Shown here: positions 54,124 to 63,164 of the stretch, in pieces
Layout: every line of letters starts with the position of its first letter
Numbering within the stretch: position 1 is the stretch's first letter
DNA from: Methanobacterium_C sp963845285
GTDB taxonomy: Archaea > Methanobacteriota > Methanobacteria > Methanobacteriales > Methanobacteriaceae
Reading direction: 5' to 3'
Length of the DNA: 64,000 nucleotides
NCBI GenBank assembly: GCA_963845285.1
Contig: CAWJRO010000018.1
Location: 1 to 64,000, forward strand
Position numbers and translations under genes: made by a program
Notes under the pieces: model-generated
Seen by the model: the letters and a program-made list of their open reading frames with translations, nothing else
Told to the model about the DNA's origin: nothing
Databases searched by the model: none

Positions 54124-54813
54124 ATGGACGTATCAATACTTGGCGGACTGGGTGGACAATTACTGGGTATAATACCCTTAGGGGATATTGTACTTTATTT
54201 CACCCCATTCAACCTTTTCATGTGTGCCACTGCACTGGCATTTACAGCTTTAATAGCAATCAGCCAAACAGAATCCCAGGTAGAAACAGAATTCGGTTCA
54301 TTAAGGGATAAAGAAGTTAAGGTTGGCAAGGAAGAGTTTAAAATAAGGAGGTTCCTTGCAATAGTATGCGGTCTTGCAACCGCAGGAGCAATGGTAACAG
54401 GAGATATTTTTGATTTCACACTCTTCGTTTGTTTAATAGGTATAGTAAATATTGGTATAGTTGGAGCGGTTAAACAGGTTGATGTTCTTGATGCTGCATT
54501 CCAATATGGATTAATTGCAATGATGGCATCTTTGCCATTATTTGGGGGAGCTGCACTTGTTTTAGCTTCAACAGGAACAATAAGTTTGCTTCAAATAGTT
54601 CAAATTCCATATACAACTCCAATGATGGCTTTAGGTTCGATTTTGGTATTTTTAGGTGTTGCCGGGGAATCTGGTGTTGCACCGTTTTTTGCAACTAAAG
54701 CCGAGATGTTTAGGACTCCAGGTTCTCCCTTCCTTCTTATAATACACTTAAGTTCACTTCTGGTGATGGTTCGAATGATTGAGATACTTTTAATTATTAA
54801 TAAACCGTTTTAA
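54124..54813 (+). CDS. ehaH: Energy-converting hydrogenase A subunit EhaH
   Basis: The 229-residue membrane protein has segments such as FNLFMCATALAFTALIAI and ALGSILVFLGVAGESGVAPFF (in part). The latter resembles a piece of the antiporter-like NuoL/N/MrpD family (GESGVAPFFATKAEM). A charged loop (residues ~60-80) lies between. AAGGAG precedes the ATG. A 152-bp AT-rich gap separates it from ehaI. Confidence 0.83.
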   Translation: MDVSILGGLGGQLLGIIPLGDIVLYFTPFNLFMCATALAFTALIAISQTESQVETEFGSLRDKEVKVGKEEFKIRRFLAIVCGLATAGAMVTGDIFDFTLFVCLIGIVNIGIVGAVKQVDVLDAAFQYGLIAMMASLPLFGGAALVLASTGTISLLQIVQIPYTTPMMALGSILVFLGVAGESGVAPFFATKAEMFRTPGSPFLLIIHLSSLLVMVRMIEILLIINKPF

Positions 54814-54965
54814 TAACAGTTAATTAAAAAATTTACTTAGATTTCCCTAAATCTTACACAAGAAACTTACTCACAAAGTTAAAATTTATTAAATAATATA
54901 TAAATTACTTAAATAATCTAAATTCAAAACCTTAAATTCATTTAAATGGAATTCAGGTGAAGTAA

Positions 54966-55181
54966 ATGGAAAAACTGAAGGTAATAAGCGGGTTTATGTT
55001 CATAATTTCTATGGTATTCATTATATACCCAATGATATTCAATACAGCTGACTGGATCGTTTATGCAATTTGCATTGTATTTATACCCATAGCAATACTG
55101 TCATTTGGATTCTTATCAATGGCAAAGGGTAAGAAAGAAGAGGAAGAAGATAAAAGAAAAGAACCATTTATTGGATATTAA
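54966..55181 (+). CDS. ehaI: Energy-converting hydrogenase A subunit EhaI
   Basis: The 71-residue protein has two membrane helices (VISGFMFIISMVFIIYPMIF, WIVYAICIVFIPIAILSFGFL in part) and a highly charged C-terminal tail (KKEEEEDKRKE). It corresponds by position and size to EhaI. AGGTGAAG precedes the ATG. Confidence 0.78.
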   Translation: MEKLKVISGFMFIISMVFIIYPMIFNTADWIVYAICIVFIPIAILSFGFLSMAKGKKEEEEDKRKEPFIGY

Positions 55182-55203
55182 ATGGGATTAAATCGGTGAT
55201 CAA

Positions 55204-56064
55204 ATGAATCTAATGGCAAACATCCTTTTAAATGTTCTCATTGCATTTTTAGTGGGAAGTATCCTTTTCGGACTTCAAAGAAAAATAATGGCCAGGATAC
55301 AGATGAGGCCAGGCCCACCAATAATCCAGCACCTTTTACACACACTCAAGTTCTTCATCAAAGAATCAGCATTCCCAAAAACAGCTGCAATGCCATTTTA
55401 CATAGCAATAACAGCAATGTTATCATTTATATGGGTTGCAGCAGTCATAGTCGGCCCTGTTATGGGAGGATCACTGTTATTAATATTTGCAATTTACGCA
55501 ATCCACAAGATAGTTGAGCACAACGCAGGATCATCATCAGGATCTCCCTACGGTAAACTCAGTTCTGTTAGGGCGGTTTTTTCAGCAGCAGCTGAACTAC
55601 CATTATTTGCAGTTCTTATAATAATTTACCTTAAAACAGGTACCATGTCTATTAATGGTATTGTGGGCTACCAATCCATTCATGGGGCATTAATTTACAG
55701 TCTACCACTTGCAGCAGCCATGTTCTTTGTATTGATACTTTCAAAGGCTCATTACTCCCCATTTGCAATAACCAAAGGAAAAGACATAATATCTGGATAT
55801 GAAACAGAGCACTTTGGCCTTTTAAGAGGTTACCTTATGATCTCAGAGTCCATAGCATGGTACATGCTTTTATGGGTGTTTCTGACAGTATTCTTTGGTG
55901 CACTTAATCCTATAGGTTACTTAGTTGGAATGGTGGTCATGACAACAGTTACGGCATTTATCTGTGCCACATCACCACTTTTAAACCCAAATCACTCCAT
56001 AATGATACAGACAACCTTTGCATTTGTGGGAATTGCTGGTTCAATATTGTTGTTAATGTACTAA
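55204..56064 (+). CDS. ehaJ: Energy-converting hydrogenase A subunit EhaJ (NuoH-like)
   Basis: The 286-residue membrane protein is the NuoH/HycD-type subunit that couples the hydrogenase module to the ion channel. The cytoplasmic loop RKIMARIQMRPGPP and LKFFIKES are typical, and the late ISGYETEHFGLLRG loop matches the Glu-rich signature of this family. About eight helices are seen. ATG 55204 follows GGTGATCAA. A 173-bp AT-rich gap precedes ehaK. Confidence 0.9.
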   Translation: MNLMANILLNVLIAFLVGSILFGLQRKIMARIQMRPGPPIIQHLLHTLKFFIKESAFPKTAAMPFYIAITAMLSFIWVAAVIVGPVMGGSLLLIFAIYAIHKIVEHNAGSSSGSPYGKLSSVRAVFSAAAELPLFAVLIIIYLKTGTMSINGIVGYQSIHGALIYSLPLAAAMFFVLILSKAHYSPFAITKGKDIISGYETEHFGLLRGYLMISESIAWYMLLWVFLTVFFGALNPIGYLVGMVVMTTVTAFICATSPLLNPNHSIMIQTTFAFVGIAGSILLLMY

Positions 56065-56237
56065 AAATTAGTGCACTAAGAATATTGAAACCAATTTAAA
56101 CTAAAGATTGAAAAGTAAGATGAAATTGAAATTATTTGGAAGATATCTTATAAAAAAATCATATTTAATAATTTAAATCTAAAGAATAAAAAGGGGAATT
56201 CAAAGAATTCAAGAGAGTTCAACAAGAGGAATTCAAA

Positions 56238-56498
56238 ATGGAAGAACACGAAAAAGACACTATATTTTTCATGGCTCTGGCAGTATTCGGAGCTGTACTT
56301 GCCAGTGCACTGGCTGCATTCCTACAGTGGATCATTGTTTTACCGCTTACAGTGGCGGTTTTCCTCGTCATGATTTTAACGGCAATGCAATACAAGAAGG
56401 GTGCAATACATTTTTCAGAGAAAGCAGAAACATGGGCCATGATAATAACGTTAATAGCATTTATATGTTCCTTCATATATCTCTACAGGCCTACTTAA
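56238..56498 (+). CDS. ehaK: Energy-converting hydrogenase A subunit EhaK
   Basis: The 86-residue protein has two to three hydrophobic helices (FFMALAVFGAVLASALAAFL, in part; WIIVLPLTVAVFLVMIL). AGAGGA lies upstream of the ATG. It is followed within 10 bases by ehaL, so the two are coupled. Confidence 0.8.
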   Translation: MEEHEKDTIFFMALAVFGAVLASALAAFLQWIIVLPLTVAVFLVMILTAMQYKKGAIHFSEKAETWAMIITLIAFICSFIYLYRPT

Positions 56499-56507
56499 GG
56501 TGATAAC

Positions 56508-56831
56508 ATGAGTCAAACACTTTATCTATTGTACATAATGTCATTTGTAGTTGGGTCCATTACGGGTCTTGTGTTAAGTTATAAAAAGTACAGGGCACCT
56601 TTTGTAACTAAAAATGTGGATATTGTAGCTCTTGTATTTGCCATAACAGGTTGGGTACTTGCACTCAACAGCCAGCTTATAACATTGGTACCTTCGTACA
56701 TCTCAATAACAGTGGGAATATTCTTAATAGCTTTGGTACTTGGAATGAGACCTGGATACGGAAGATACGAAACATTTACAGGATTTGTAGTAGCAGGTCT
56801 TGTATGGATTTTAGGGACGGTTATCTTATGA
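56508..56831 (+). CDS. ehaL: Energy-converting hydrogenase A subunit EhaL
   Basis: The 107-residue membrane protein has about four helices (YLLYIMSFVVGSITGLVLS, IVALVFAITGWVLAL, TVGIFLIALVLGM). A short conserved loop GYGRYETF precedes the last helix. AAGGTGAT precedes the ATG at the classic spacing. It overlaps ehaM by four bases (ATGA). Confidence 0.82.
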   Translation: MSQTLYLLYIMSFVVGSITGLVLSYKKYRAPFVTKNVDIVALVFAITGWVLALNSQLITLVPSYISITVGIFLIALVLGMRPGYGRYETFTGFVVAGLVWILGTVIL

Positions 56832-57331
56832 GTGACGATCTTAAAAACGGTAAAGGCGATCTTAGTAAAGATCTTAATAAAGATGATCTTAACAATCAGA
56901 ATAACCAAAGTCAAAATCAAAAAGTTAAAGATAAACTAGATAAAGAAAAAAGAGAAGATGAAACTCTTAAAATCATGAAAATGAGGATAATCACAAGTTA
57001 CAGATGGTATGAGGATGTTGTGTTTCCTTTATCCGTTGAATTTGGAATTTCACCAGAAGAATTTGAAGATATTCTTATAAAAAGGTTGGATATGGCAAGC
57101 CTTGACGCATTACAACCCAGATTTGAATCAGCAAAACAAAGATGTATTAAAGAGAAGATACATGCTGATTTAAGGCTCTGCTGGATTTCTGATGTTATGA
57201 ACCTTCTCACAGAAAATGAAACAAAAACTATAACAAATAAAATTGCAAATGAGGTTCTTAAAGAAAATAAATCTTATAATGAAGCAATAAAAGATGGTAG
57301 AAAAGATTTATTAGAATTTTTGATGAGGTAA
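56828..57331 (+). CDS. ehaM: Energy-converting hydrogenase A subunit EhaM
   Basis: The 167-residue soluble protein starts with a ~40-residue low-complexity Asp/Asn/Lys/Gln segment (LNNQNNQSQNQKV). This is followed by a compact helical domain (FPLSVEFGISPEEFEDIL, LDALQPRFESAKQRC region), as in DUF1959-type EhaM proteins. The start ATG overlaps the ehaL stop; frames extending further upstream are ignored because they run through ehaL. The next gene starts 5 bases after its stop. Confidence 0.8.
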   Translation: MSDDLKNGKGDLSKDLNKDDLNNQNNQSQNQKVKDKLDKEKREDETLKIMKMRIITSYRWYEDVVFPLSVEFGISPEEFEDILIKRLDMASLDALQPRFESAKQRCIKEKIHADLRLCWISDVMNLLTENETKTITNKIANEVLKENKSYNEAIKDGRKDLLEFLMR

Positions 57332-57335
57332 GGAA

Positions 57336-57785
57336 ATGGTAAAGTCACTTAAAGACATTATACGAAGCAGTTCAATACATGTTTGCCTTGTAAACACAGG
57401 CGGATGTAATGGTTGCGATATTGAAGTCGTGGCCCTCATGTCACCGCGCTACGATATTGAGCAGTACGGTATTTATGTGCACCAGAATCCAAGGGAAGCC
57501 GATGTTATACTGGTTACAGGAGCCATGGCCGAGCAGTGGAGGGACAAACTCCAAAGAATTTATGCCAAAGCACCTGAACCTAAAATAGTGGTTGCAATAG
57601 GAAACTGCCCACTTTCTGGTGATGTTTTTAACCAGGAAGGCAGCAGTATATACGCTCCAGTTTCAGATTTCATACCTGTTGATGCTGAAATTCCAGGATG
57701 TCCACCAAGGCCATCTGAGATTCTACAAGCAATTTTAAGCGTTGCACCAGGTGCAATAACAGCCCGAGGGAGGCAAAAAGAATGA
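57336..57785 (+). CDS. ehaN: Hydrogenase small subunit EhaN (NuoB-like)
   Basis: The 149-residue [4Fe-4S] subunit next to the NiFe site passes electrons from the active site. The cluster cysteines are Cys24 and Cys27 (GGCNGCD), Cys91 (GNCPLSGD) and Cys122 (GCPPRP), the NuoB/HycG pattern. GAGGTAAGG precedes the ATG. The stop overlaps the start of ehaO by four bases, as expected for partner subunits. Confidence 0.93.
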   Translation: MVKSLKDIIRSSSIHVCLVNTGGCNGCDIEVVALMSPRYDIEQYGIYVHQNPREADVILVTGAMAEQWRDKLQRIYAKAPEPKIVVAIGNCPLSGDVFNQEGSSIYAPVSDFIPVDAEIPGCPPRPSEILQAILSVAPGAITARGRQKE

Positions 57786-59053
57786 TACTTCCAATAGGAC
57801 CAATACATCCTGCACTTAAAGAACCTATCCGTTTAAAGCTTAAAACAAGGGGAGAAAAGGTTTTACACGCTGAAATTGATTATGGTTATGTTCACAGGGG
57901 AATTGAAAAGATAATGCAGGGTAAAACCTGGCAGAAGGGTATTTACCTATCAGAGAGGGTTTGTGGGATATGTTCATACATTCACACCCAGACCTTTGCA
58001 GAAACCTTTGAGAAAATAGCGGGAGAAAGAGTCCCATTACGTGCTCAATATTTGAGAGTATTGACAAACGAACTTGACAGGATTCAAAGTCATTTAATTG
58101 CCAACTCAACTTACTTCAAGGCACTGGAACATGAAACATTATTCATGAATATGTTAGCCCTCAGGGAACCTGTAATGGATGCAATTGAACTTTTAACAGG
58201 TAACAGAGTTAATATGGGTTGGAACGTTGTAGGTGGAGTACGTATGGATGTCAAACAGTCTCATCTAGACTCAATAATGAAAATAATGACAGGTCTAGAA
58301 TCTGACTATGGCAGGTACGTGGAAATGTTCGAACACGGCCCACTTTTAGGTTTAAGATCGAAGGACGTTGGAAAAATGTCCAAGGAAGATGCAATCAAGG
58401 CCAGGGCAGTGGGACCAATTGGAAGAGCATCAGGACTCAAACACGACTTGAGAGAGGACCACCCCACCTATCAGGATAACATTGATTTCAAAGTTATCTG
58501 GAGAAAAGAAGGAGATAACTTTGCACGTACAATGAACAGGTTCGATGAGGTAACTGAATCTATAAAAATTATAAAACAGGTTATAGAAAACCTTCCAGAG
58601 GGAGATATCCGTAAAAAGATTGATCTAAAGCCAGGGTATGCGGACTGGAGGAATGAAGCCCCAAGAGGTGAAGTTTCCTACTTTATGGAAACCAATGGAA
58701 ATCTTATAAAAAACGTTTCAATAAGAACACCAAGTATAATGAACATAGATGCATGTGCAAAATACATGTTAAATGATGTTGCAACGGTAGCAGATGCAGT
58801 TGCAACTTATACCAGCTGTGATCCATGCATAGCCTGTGCAGAAAGGGTTGTAATCATGGATGAATCTGGCACAACTAAAAGTTATCATGGTGTCCATAAC
58901 GTAAAATTGGCTCCTCAGTTAAAGGCTAATGAAATATCTGATGAAATATCTGCAAGAAATCAAGCCCCTGAAATAAATCATAAAACCATTAACAACACAG
59001 ATCCAGATCATAAAATAGAAAATCATAAAAAAAGCCCTAAAATAAAAAGATGA
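57782..59053 (+). CDS. ehaO: [NiFe] hydrogenase large subunit EhaO
   Basis: The 423-residue catalytic subunit binds the NiFe centre through Cys61 and Cys64 (RVCGICSYIHT) and Cys349 and Cys352 (SCDPCIACAER). It has about 70 residues after the last CxxC, the last ~40 polar and low-complexity (NHKTINNTDPDHKIENHKK), longer than I expect for this subunit. Whether this tail is cleaved is unclear. It is next to the small subunit EhaN and the polyferredoxin EhaP. Confidence 0.93.
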   Translation: MILPIGPIHPALKEPIRLKLKTRGEKVLHAEIDYGYVHRGIEKIMQGKTWQKGIYLSERVCGICSYIHTQTFAETFEKIAGERVPLRAQYLRVLTNELDRIQSHLIANSTYFKALEHETLFMNMLALREPVMDAIELLTGNRVNMGWNVVGGVRMDVKQSHLDSIMKIMTGLESDYGRYVEMFEHGPLLGLRSKDVGKMSKEDAIKARAVGPIGRASGLKHDLREDHPTYQDNIDFKVIWRKEGDNFARTMNRFDEVTESIKIIKQVIENLPEGDIRKKIDLKPGYADWRNEAPRGEVSYFMETNGNLIKNVSIRTPSIMNIDACAKYMLNDVATVADAVATYTSCDPCIACAERVVIMDESGTTKSYHGVHNVKLAPQLKANEISDEISARNQAPEINHKTINNTDPDHKIENHKKSPKIKR

Positions 59054-59059
59054 TGTCTT

Positions 59060-60100
59060 ATGTCCTCAGTAATATGGTATTTATACGAATTTGCAAGAAA
59101 ATCTTGGGCTGAGAAATTTGCAGCCGCCAAGACGGATCCTGAAATAATGGAAGCCCCGTCAAGGTTTAGAAACTTCCCTGAAGTTCATAAGGAGTATTGT
59201 ATCTCATGTGGGGCTTGCACAGCGGCGTGCCCGGCTCCAAGAGCTATAAAACTTGTAAGAGATGAAGATAAATCTGATGGAGAAGGTAGCGCATATCCAG
59301 TTATAAATAACCGCGGTTGTATAAGGTGTGGTTTCTGTGCTGAAGTATGCCCTACAGACCCTAAAACTTTAACCTGTGGCGAGAACCACCTTATCAGAGA
59401 AGAGTTTACCATAGTTCCCGTGGATAAAATGCTTGTAATTGATGATTATCTATGCATTCGCTGCAAAAAGTGTATGGAATCCTGTAAAATCGATGGGGCC
59501 ATAGTTGAAGAGGATAACAAAATCGTGATAGATCAAACCAAATGCATTGCCTGCGGGGACTGCCTTAAAACATGTCCTGTTAAAGGTGCCATAAAAGGGA
59601 TACACATAGCCAATGTCAAGGAACAAAAAACCATCATTAATTTGATCGTAAACACCCTTGAAGAGAGAATAGATATTGAACAGGAAAAAATAAAGGATAT
59701 CACCCAAGGAAAGATCTTAAGTATTGATATGCCTGTGGATGAACTCGTTGTTAAAGCACGTGAAATAATTCCCGATGATGATCTGATAACGGATTTAATT
59801 GAGAAAATGACTGATAGACTCAAATTGAGGATCGTTACATGGGACAAGGAAAAATGTAAAAACTGCAGGTTATGTGTTGATGAATGTCCTTCTGGTGCAA
59901 TAACCTACGATGACGAGAAAGGAGTTCAAAGAAATAAAGATAAATGCCTCAGATGCAGTATATGTTATCAAACATGTCCATTTGGAGTTGCAGGTTTTTA
60001 CATTGCGAGATTCCTCCTGGATAAAATGGATAAAACCTCTCTTGATGAATACATAATCCATATAACTTTAAAAGCTTCACAGTTACCAATAAGGAGTTGA
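59060..60100 (+). CDS. ehaP: Polyferredoxin EhaP (six [4Fe-4S] motifs)
   Basis: The 346-residue electron-transfer protein carries six CxxCxxCxxxC motifs: CISCGACTAAC, CIRCGFCAEVC, CIRCKKCMESC, CIACGDCLKTC, CKNCRLCVDEC and CLRCSICYQTC. This matches the 6x[4Fe-4S] polyferredoxin known in the Methanothermobacter Eha operon. The first motif pair is followed by a longer linker. It is six bases from ehaO and almost touches ehaQ. Confidence 0.93.
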   Translation: MSSVIWYLYEFARKSWAEKFAAAKTDPEIMEAPSRFRNFPEVHKEYCISCGACTAACPAPRAIKLVRDEDKSDGEGSAYPVINNRGCIRCGFCAEVCPTDPKTLTCGENHLIREEFTIVPVDKMLVIDDYLCIRCKKCMESCKIDGAIVEEDNKIVIDQTKCIACGDCLKTCPVKGAIKGIHIANVKEQKTIINLIVNTLEERIDIEQEKIKDITQGKILSIDMPVDELVVKAREIIPDDDLITDLIEKMTDRLKLRIVTWDKEKCKNCRLCVDECPSGAITYDDEKGVQRNKDKCLRCSICYQTCPFGVAGFYIARFLLDKMDKTSLDEYIIHITLKASQLPIRS

Positions 60101-60101
60101 T
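60091..60101 (+). promoter_or_regulatory. Ribosome binding site that decides the ehaQ start
   Basis: AAGGAGTTGAT matches the archaeal anti-Shine-Dalgarno complement (GGAGGTGAT) at eight of nine positions and overlaps the ehaP stop. The nearest in-frame codons for ehaQ are ATT (60102) and ATC (60105); no ATG, GTG or TTG follows in frame until 60255. Confidence 0.65.
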
Positions 60102-61487
60102 ATTATCTCTACAACTGCAAATAACTCTAAAGCAAAATCTAAAGCAAACGCTAAAAAATCTTACAAACCTCTAAGGGAAGTTGAAGTTGAATATGAGGTA
60201 GACAGGTCAAAGTGTGAGATTTGTAAAGAAAGGCCATGCCTTAAATCTTGCCCAGTGGATGCTTTGCATGAAATACCACCTGATAAGCACATAGAACTTG
60301 ATGATAAATGTGTTGGATGTGTACTTTGCAGAGAAGCCTGTCCCTATGATGCAATAAAAATGGAAACAACTTTATCAGAGCCTGTAAGGGAAAATGTACC
60401 TAATATAAATCCAAAACTCTGCAGAAGATGTGGGGCATGTGTGGCCGCCTGCAGGACTGGTGCAATACAACTCATATCAACGGGTGGTGAAGAAGCCCAC
60501 AGTGTTATAGATGAAGATAAATGCGTTAGATGTGGCTACTGTTCACGTGTGTGTCCAACTGAAGCCATAAAATATGGGGAAATAATGCCAAGATCTGTTG
60601 TTGGTGGTAAAGCCATTATAGTTGACCAAAAAAACTGTATAGGTTGTATGACATGTACACGGGTCTGCCCATCCAAAGGAGCTATAAATGTGGGTAAAGT
60701 TAATAAGCTACCATTCATAAATCCTGCATACTGTGCCAGATGCGAGGAATGTATGAATGTATGTCCATCCACGGCTATAAGGTACTCCTCAAGGAAAAGA
60801 GCATATAAAAACTTTAATAAAATAAAAACGATGGAAATAGTATCTGAGCTCCTTGAAAAAGAAACAGATAAACTTTCAAAGGATGCTGTTAAAATTAATG
60901 GCATTTTGAATAGGATAGCACGAGATGTGAGCTTCAATCATGATGAAAAAGAATTTGAAGAAGATGTAACAGATCTTATAAAACATGAAATTGAAGATAT
61001 GGTTGATGCATCCATGGAAATAGAAAATATTCATGACATAATTGCTGGAACAACTCCTAAAAGAGAAATAATGGTTGTTGAAGATAACTGTATAGGATGC
61101 GGTGCATGTATTGATGAGTGTCCAGTTAAATGCATAGAACTTGAAATGCCTTCCCCTGTACATATAAATGAAGAATGTGTATACTGTGGAAAATGTGTTA
61201 ATGTATGTAAATTTGAGGCCATAAATCTCTTGGAAGAATTCTTTGACACTGAAAGAAATAAAATACTCTTCATAAGACATGAGCTTCAGGGCCCACGCAC
61301 TGGAGACCTGGTCTATGATAAAGGTACATGCCAGGCATGTGGAATATGTGTGAACAAATGTCCAGTAAATGCTTTAAGTCTTGAAAACGATGAAATAATT
61401 ATTGATAATCATAACTGTATTTTATGTGGTGAATGTGAGGCAATATGCCCCGTAAATGCAGTTAAGTTAAAAATAGAAAGAAATTAG
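60102..61487 (+). CDS. ehaQ: Polyferredoxin EhaQ (ten [4Fe-4S] motifs), probable non-canonical start
   Basis: The predicted protein is ~461 residues with ten motifs. The first is CEICKERPCLKSCP, followed by CVGCVLC, CRRCGAC, CVRCGYC, CIGCMTC, CARCEEC, CIGCGAC, CVYCGKC, CQACGIC and CILCGEC. Ten matches the 10x[4Fe-4S] polyferredoxin of Methanothermobacter Eha. The first canonical start (GTG 60255) would remove the first cluster, and the frame is open to 60102, just after an almost ideal ribosome binding site. I therefore place the start at ATT 60102 (or ATC 60105). A sequencing error or point mutation of ATG remains possible. Confidence 0.85.
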   Translation: MISTTANNSKAKSKANAKKSYKPLREVEVEYEVDRSKCEICKERPCLKSCPVDALHEIPPDKHIELDDKCVGCVLCREACPYDAIKMETTLSEPVRENVPNINPKLCRRCGACVAACRTGAIQLISTGGEEAHSVIDEDKCVRCGYCSRVCPTEAIKYGEIMPRSVVGGKAIIVDQKNCIGCMTCTRVCPSKGAINVGKVNKLPFINPAYCARCEECMNVCPSTAIRYSSRKRAYKNFNKIKTMEIVSELLEKETDKLSKDAVKINGILNRIARDVSFNHDEKEFEEDVTDLIKHEIEDMVDASMEIENIHDIIAGTTPKREIMVVEDNCIGCGACIDECPVKCIELEMPSPVHINEECVYCGKCVNVCKFEAINLLEEFFDTERNKILFIRHELQGPRTGDLVYDKGTCQACGICVNKCPVNALSLENDEIIIDNHNCILCGECEAICPVNAVKLKIERN

Positions 61488-61738
61488 AACTTAAACTGAA
61501 TATTTTTGTAATTTAAAATATTTTTGTAGAAGAATGAACATGCTGTTAAAATGAAATTTAAAAAAGATTCACATGAATTTAAAAATTAAATCTAATATCC
61601 CTAAAAAAATAACATCAAAACAGGTATCTAGATACATAATATTAAAATATTATTAAAATATAATATTATAACTAGACAAATTTATATTAAAATTGATTTA
61701 TGTTAAACAGATCCTATTAAAAAAATATTCATGTTTTT

Positions 61739-61845
61739 GAGGCTGACCCATAATCCAAAATCTACAAAAAAATAAGGATAAACAATGCTTCAAATTCAAA
61801 AATAAGCAAATTTACATGTGTTATGAATAATTATGGGTCAGCCTC
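61739..61845. mobile_element. MITE copy 5 (107 bp), covarying ends, reverse orientation
   Basis: The ends are GAGGCTGACCCATAAT and ATTATGGGTCAGCCTC, perfect inverted repeats in which the usual GTCTCAT is GACCCAT on both sides. The interior matches the other copies in reverse complement. The flanks share only TTTT. It lies in the 450-bp gap between ehaQ and ehaR; the remaining ~250 bp before it are AT-rich with no gene. Confidence 0.85.
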
Positions 61846-61937
61846 TTTTATAAGAACTGTACAAAACAATGTAAAACCCTGTTATTCTTTTTATTATGCA
61901 GATCTTTTTGAATGATTTATTATCTGGAGGTTGGAAC

Positions 61938-62963
61938 TTGGGGAGAAAGTTTTTTGTTTCTGATTGTGAAGGCCCCATATCAACGAATGACAATGCATTT
62001 GAGATTTCGGGTTATTTCATAAAAGATGGGGAAAAATTCTTTGAAATAATTAGTAAATACGATGATATCCTTGCATATGTTGTTAAAAGGCCAAAATATA
62101 ATGCTGGAGGAACTTTAAAGTTAATATTACCATTTCTGAAGGCTTATGGTGCTACAAATAAAAATATAACTGATTTTTCAGTTAAAAATGTGTTTTTAAT
62201 ACCTGGTGCGACAGAGACACTGGATTTTGTAAAAAATACAATGCCTTCATTCATTGTAAGCACCAGCTATGAACACTACATCAAAGCTCTGTGCAATGTC
62301 ACAGGTTTTCCTTATGAAAATACTTACTCAACACAACTTGACATGGATCATTATCATATAAGCCGTGAAGACACAGAAAAACTCAAAGAGTTCCGTAAAT
62401 CCATAATCGAACACCATGAATTTGATTTACTGGATGAGATATTCTTTAAAGAGATACCCTCTATGGAAATAGGTGCGATAATTGAAGATGTGAATCCTGT
62501 AGGTGGAGAAAATAAAAAAGAGGCTGTCCAAGATATTATAAGCAGATTCAAATTAAAACCAGTGGATCTCATGTATGTAGGTGACAGTATAACTGATGTT
62601 CAGCCCCTCCGTTTTGCAAATGAGAACAGAGGAATTTCAATAGCATTCAACGGCAATGAATATGCAATAACCGAAGCTGAAATTGCAATAATATCGGACA
62701 ATACATCAATAATATCCGTTCTTGCAGATATATTTAACAGATACAATTCAGACACGGTTTTTGAATTTGTTGTTTCATATTTCAAAAATCCTAAATCCGC
62801 ACTTGAAGGATCCCTTGTAAATCCTAAACTGGCAGAACAAGTAAAAAAAAGTAATTTACCCCGGATGGAAATTGTGACCTGTGATAATATGAAGGAATTG
62901 ATAGAAAAAAGTACCCAATTCCGTAAGAAGTTAAGAGGTAAAGCCATAGGTAGGCTTGGATAA
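61938..62963 (+). CDS. ehaR: EhaR, HAD-like protein of the Eha cluster
   Basis: The 341-residue protein starts with the HAD-like segment FVSDCEGPISTNDNAFE, with the phosphate-binding strand later (FIVSTSYEHY) and the metal-site loop LMYVGDSITDVQPL. It corresponds to the gene annotated ehaR downstream of ehaQ in related methanogens, with a probable phosphatase-like fold; its role in Eha is unknown. TTG 61938 is chosen because GGAGGTT lies just upstream; ATG 61896 lacks a binding site. MITE copy 5 separates it from ehaQ. Confidence 0.8.
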   Translation: MGRKFFVSDCEGPISTNDNAFEISGYFIKDGEKFFEIISKYDDILAYVVKRPKYNAGGTLKLILPFLKAYGATNKNITDFSVKNVFLIPGATETLDFVKNTMPSFIVSTSYEHYIKALCNVTGFPYENTYSTQLDMDHYHISREDTEKLKEFRKSIIEHHEFDLLDEIFFKEIPSMEIGAIIEDVNPVGGENKKEAVQDIISRFKLKPVDLMYVGDSITDVQPLRFANENRGISIAFNGNEYAITEAEIAIISDNTSIISVLADIFNRYNSDTVFEFVVSYFKNPKSALEGSLVNPKLAEQVKKSNLPRMEIVTCDNMKELIEKSTQFRKKLRGKAIGRLG

Positions 62964-63164
62964 AATTTATTTAATCATTGATTTAATAAAATATCCCTAG
63001 ATTTGTTCAATGCTATGATTAAGGTCCTGATTAAATATTCTCTTTGTTTAGGTATGTTTGATCAGGAGTATGCTCTTATGATTATTAATGTTTGAATAAG
63101 AATTAAAATAAATATATCTTGGTAAATATCCTTGAAAATATGTATAATGTAGAAGGAAGATCAA

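Noticed and set aside
56651..56827. Longer ehaM start within ehaL
   Set aside because: It would read the ehaL coding region in another frame; ATG 56828 has the usual ATGA overlap.
60255..61487. ehaQ starting at GTG 60255
   Set aside because: It would delete the first [4Fe-4S] motif and has no ribosome binding site; the frame is open upstream.
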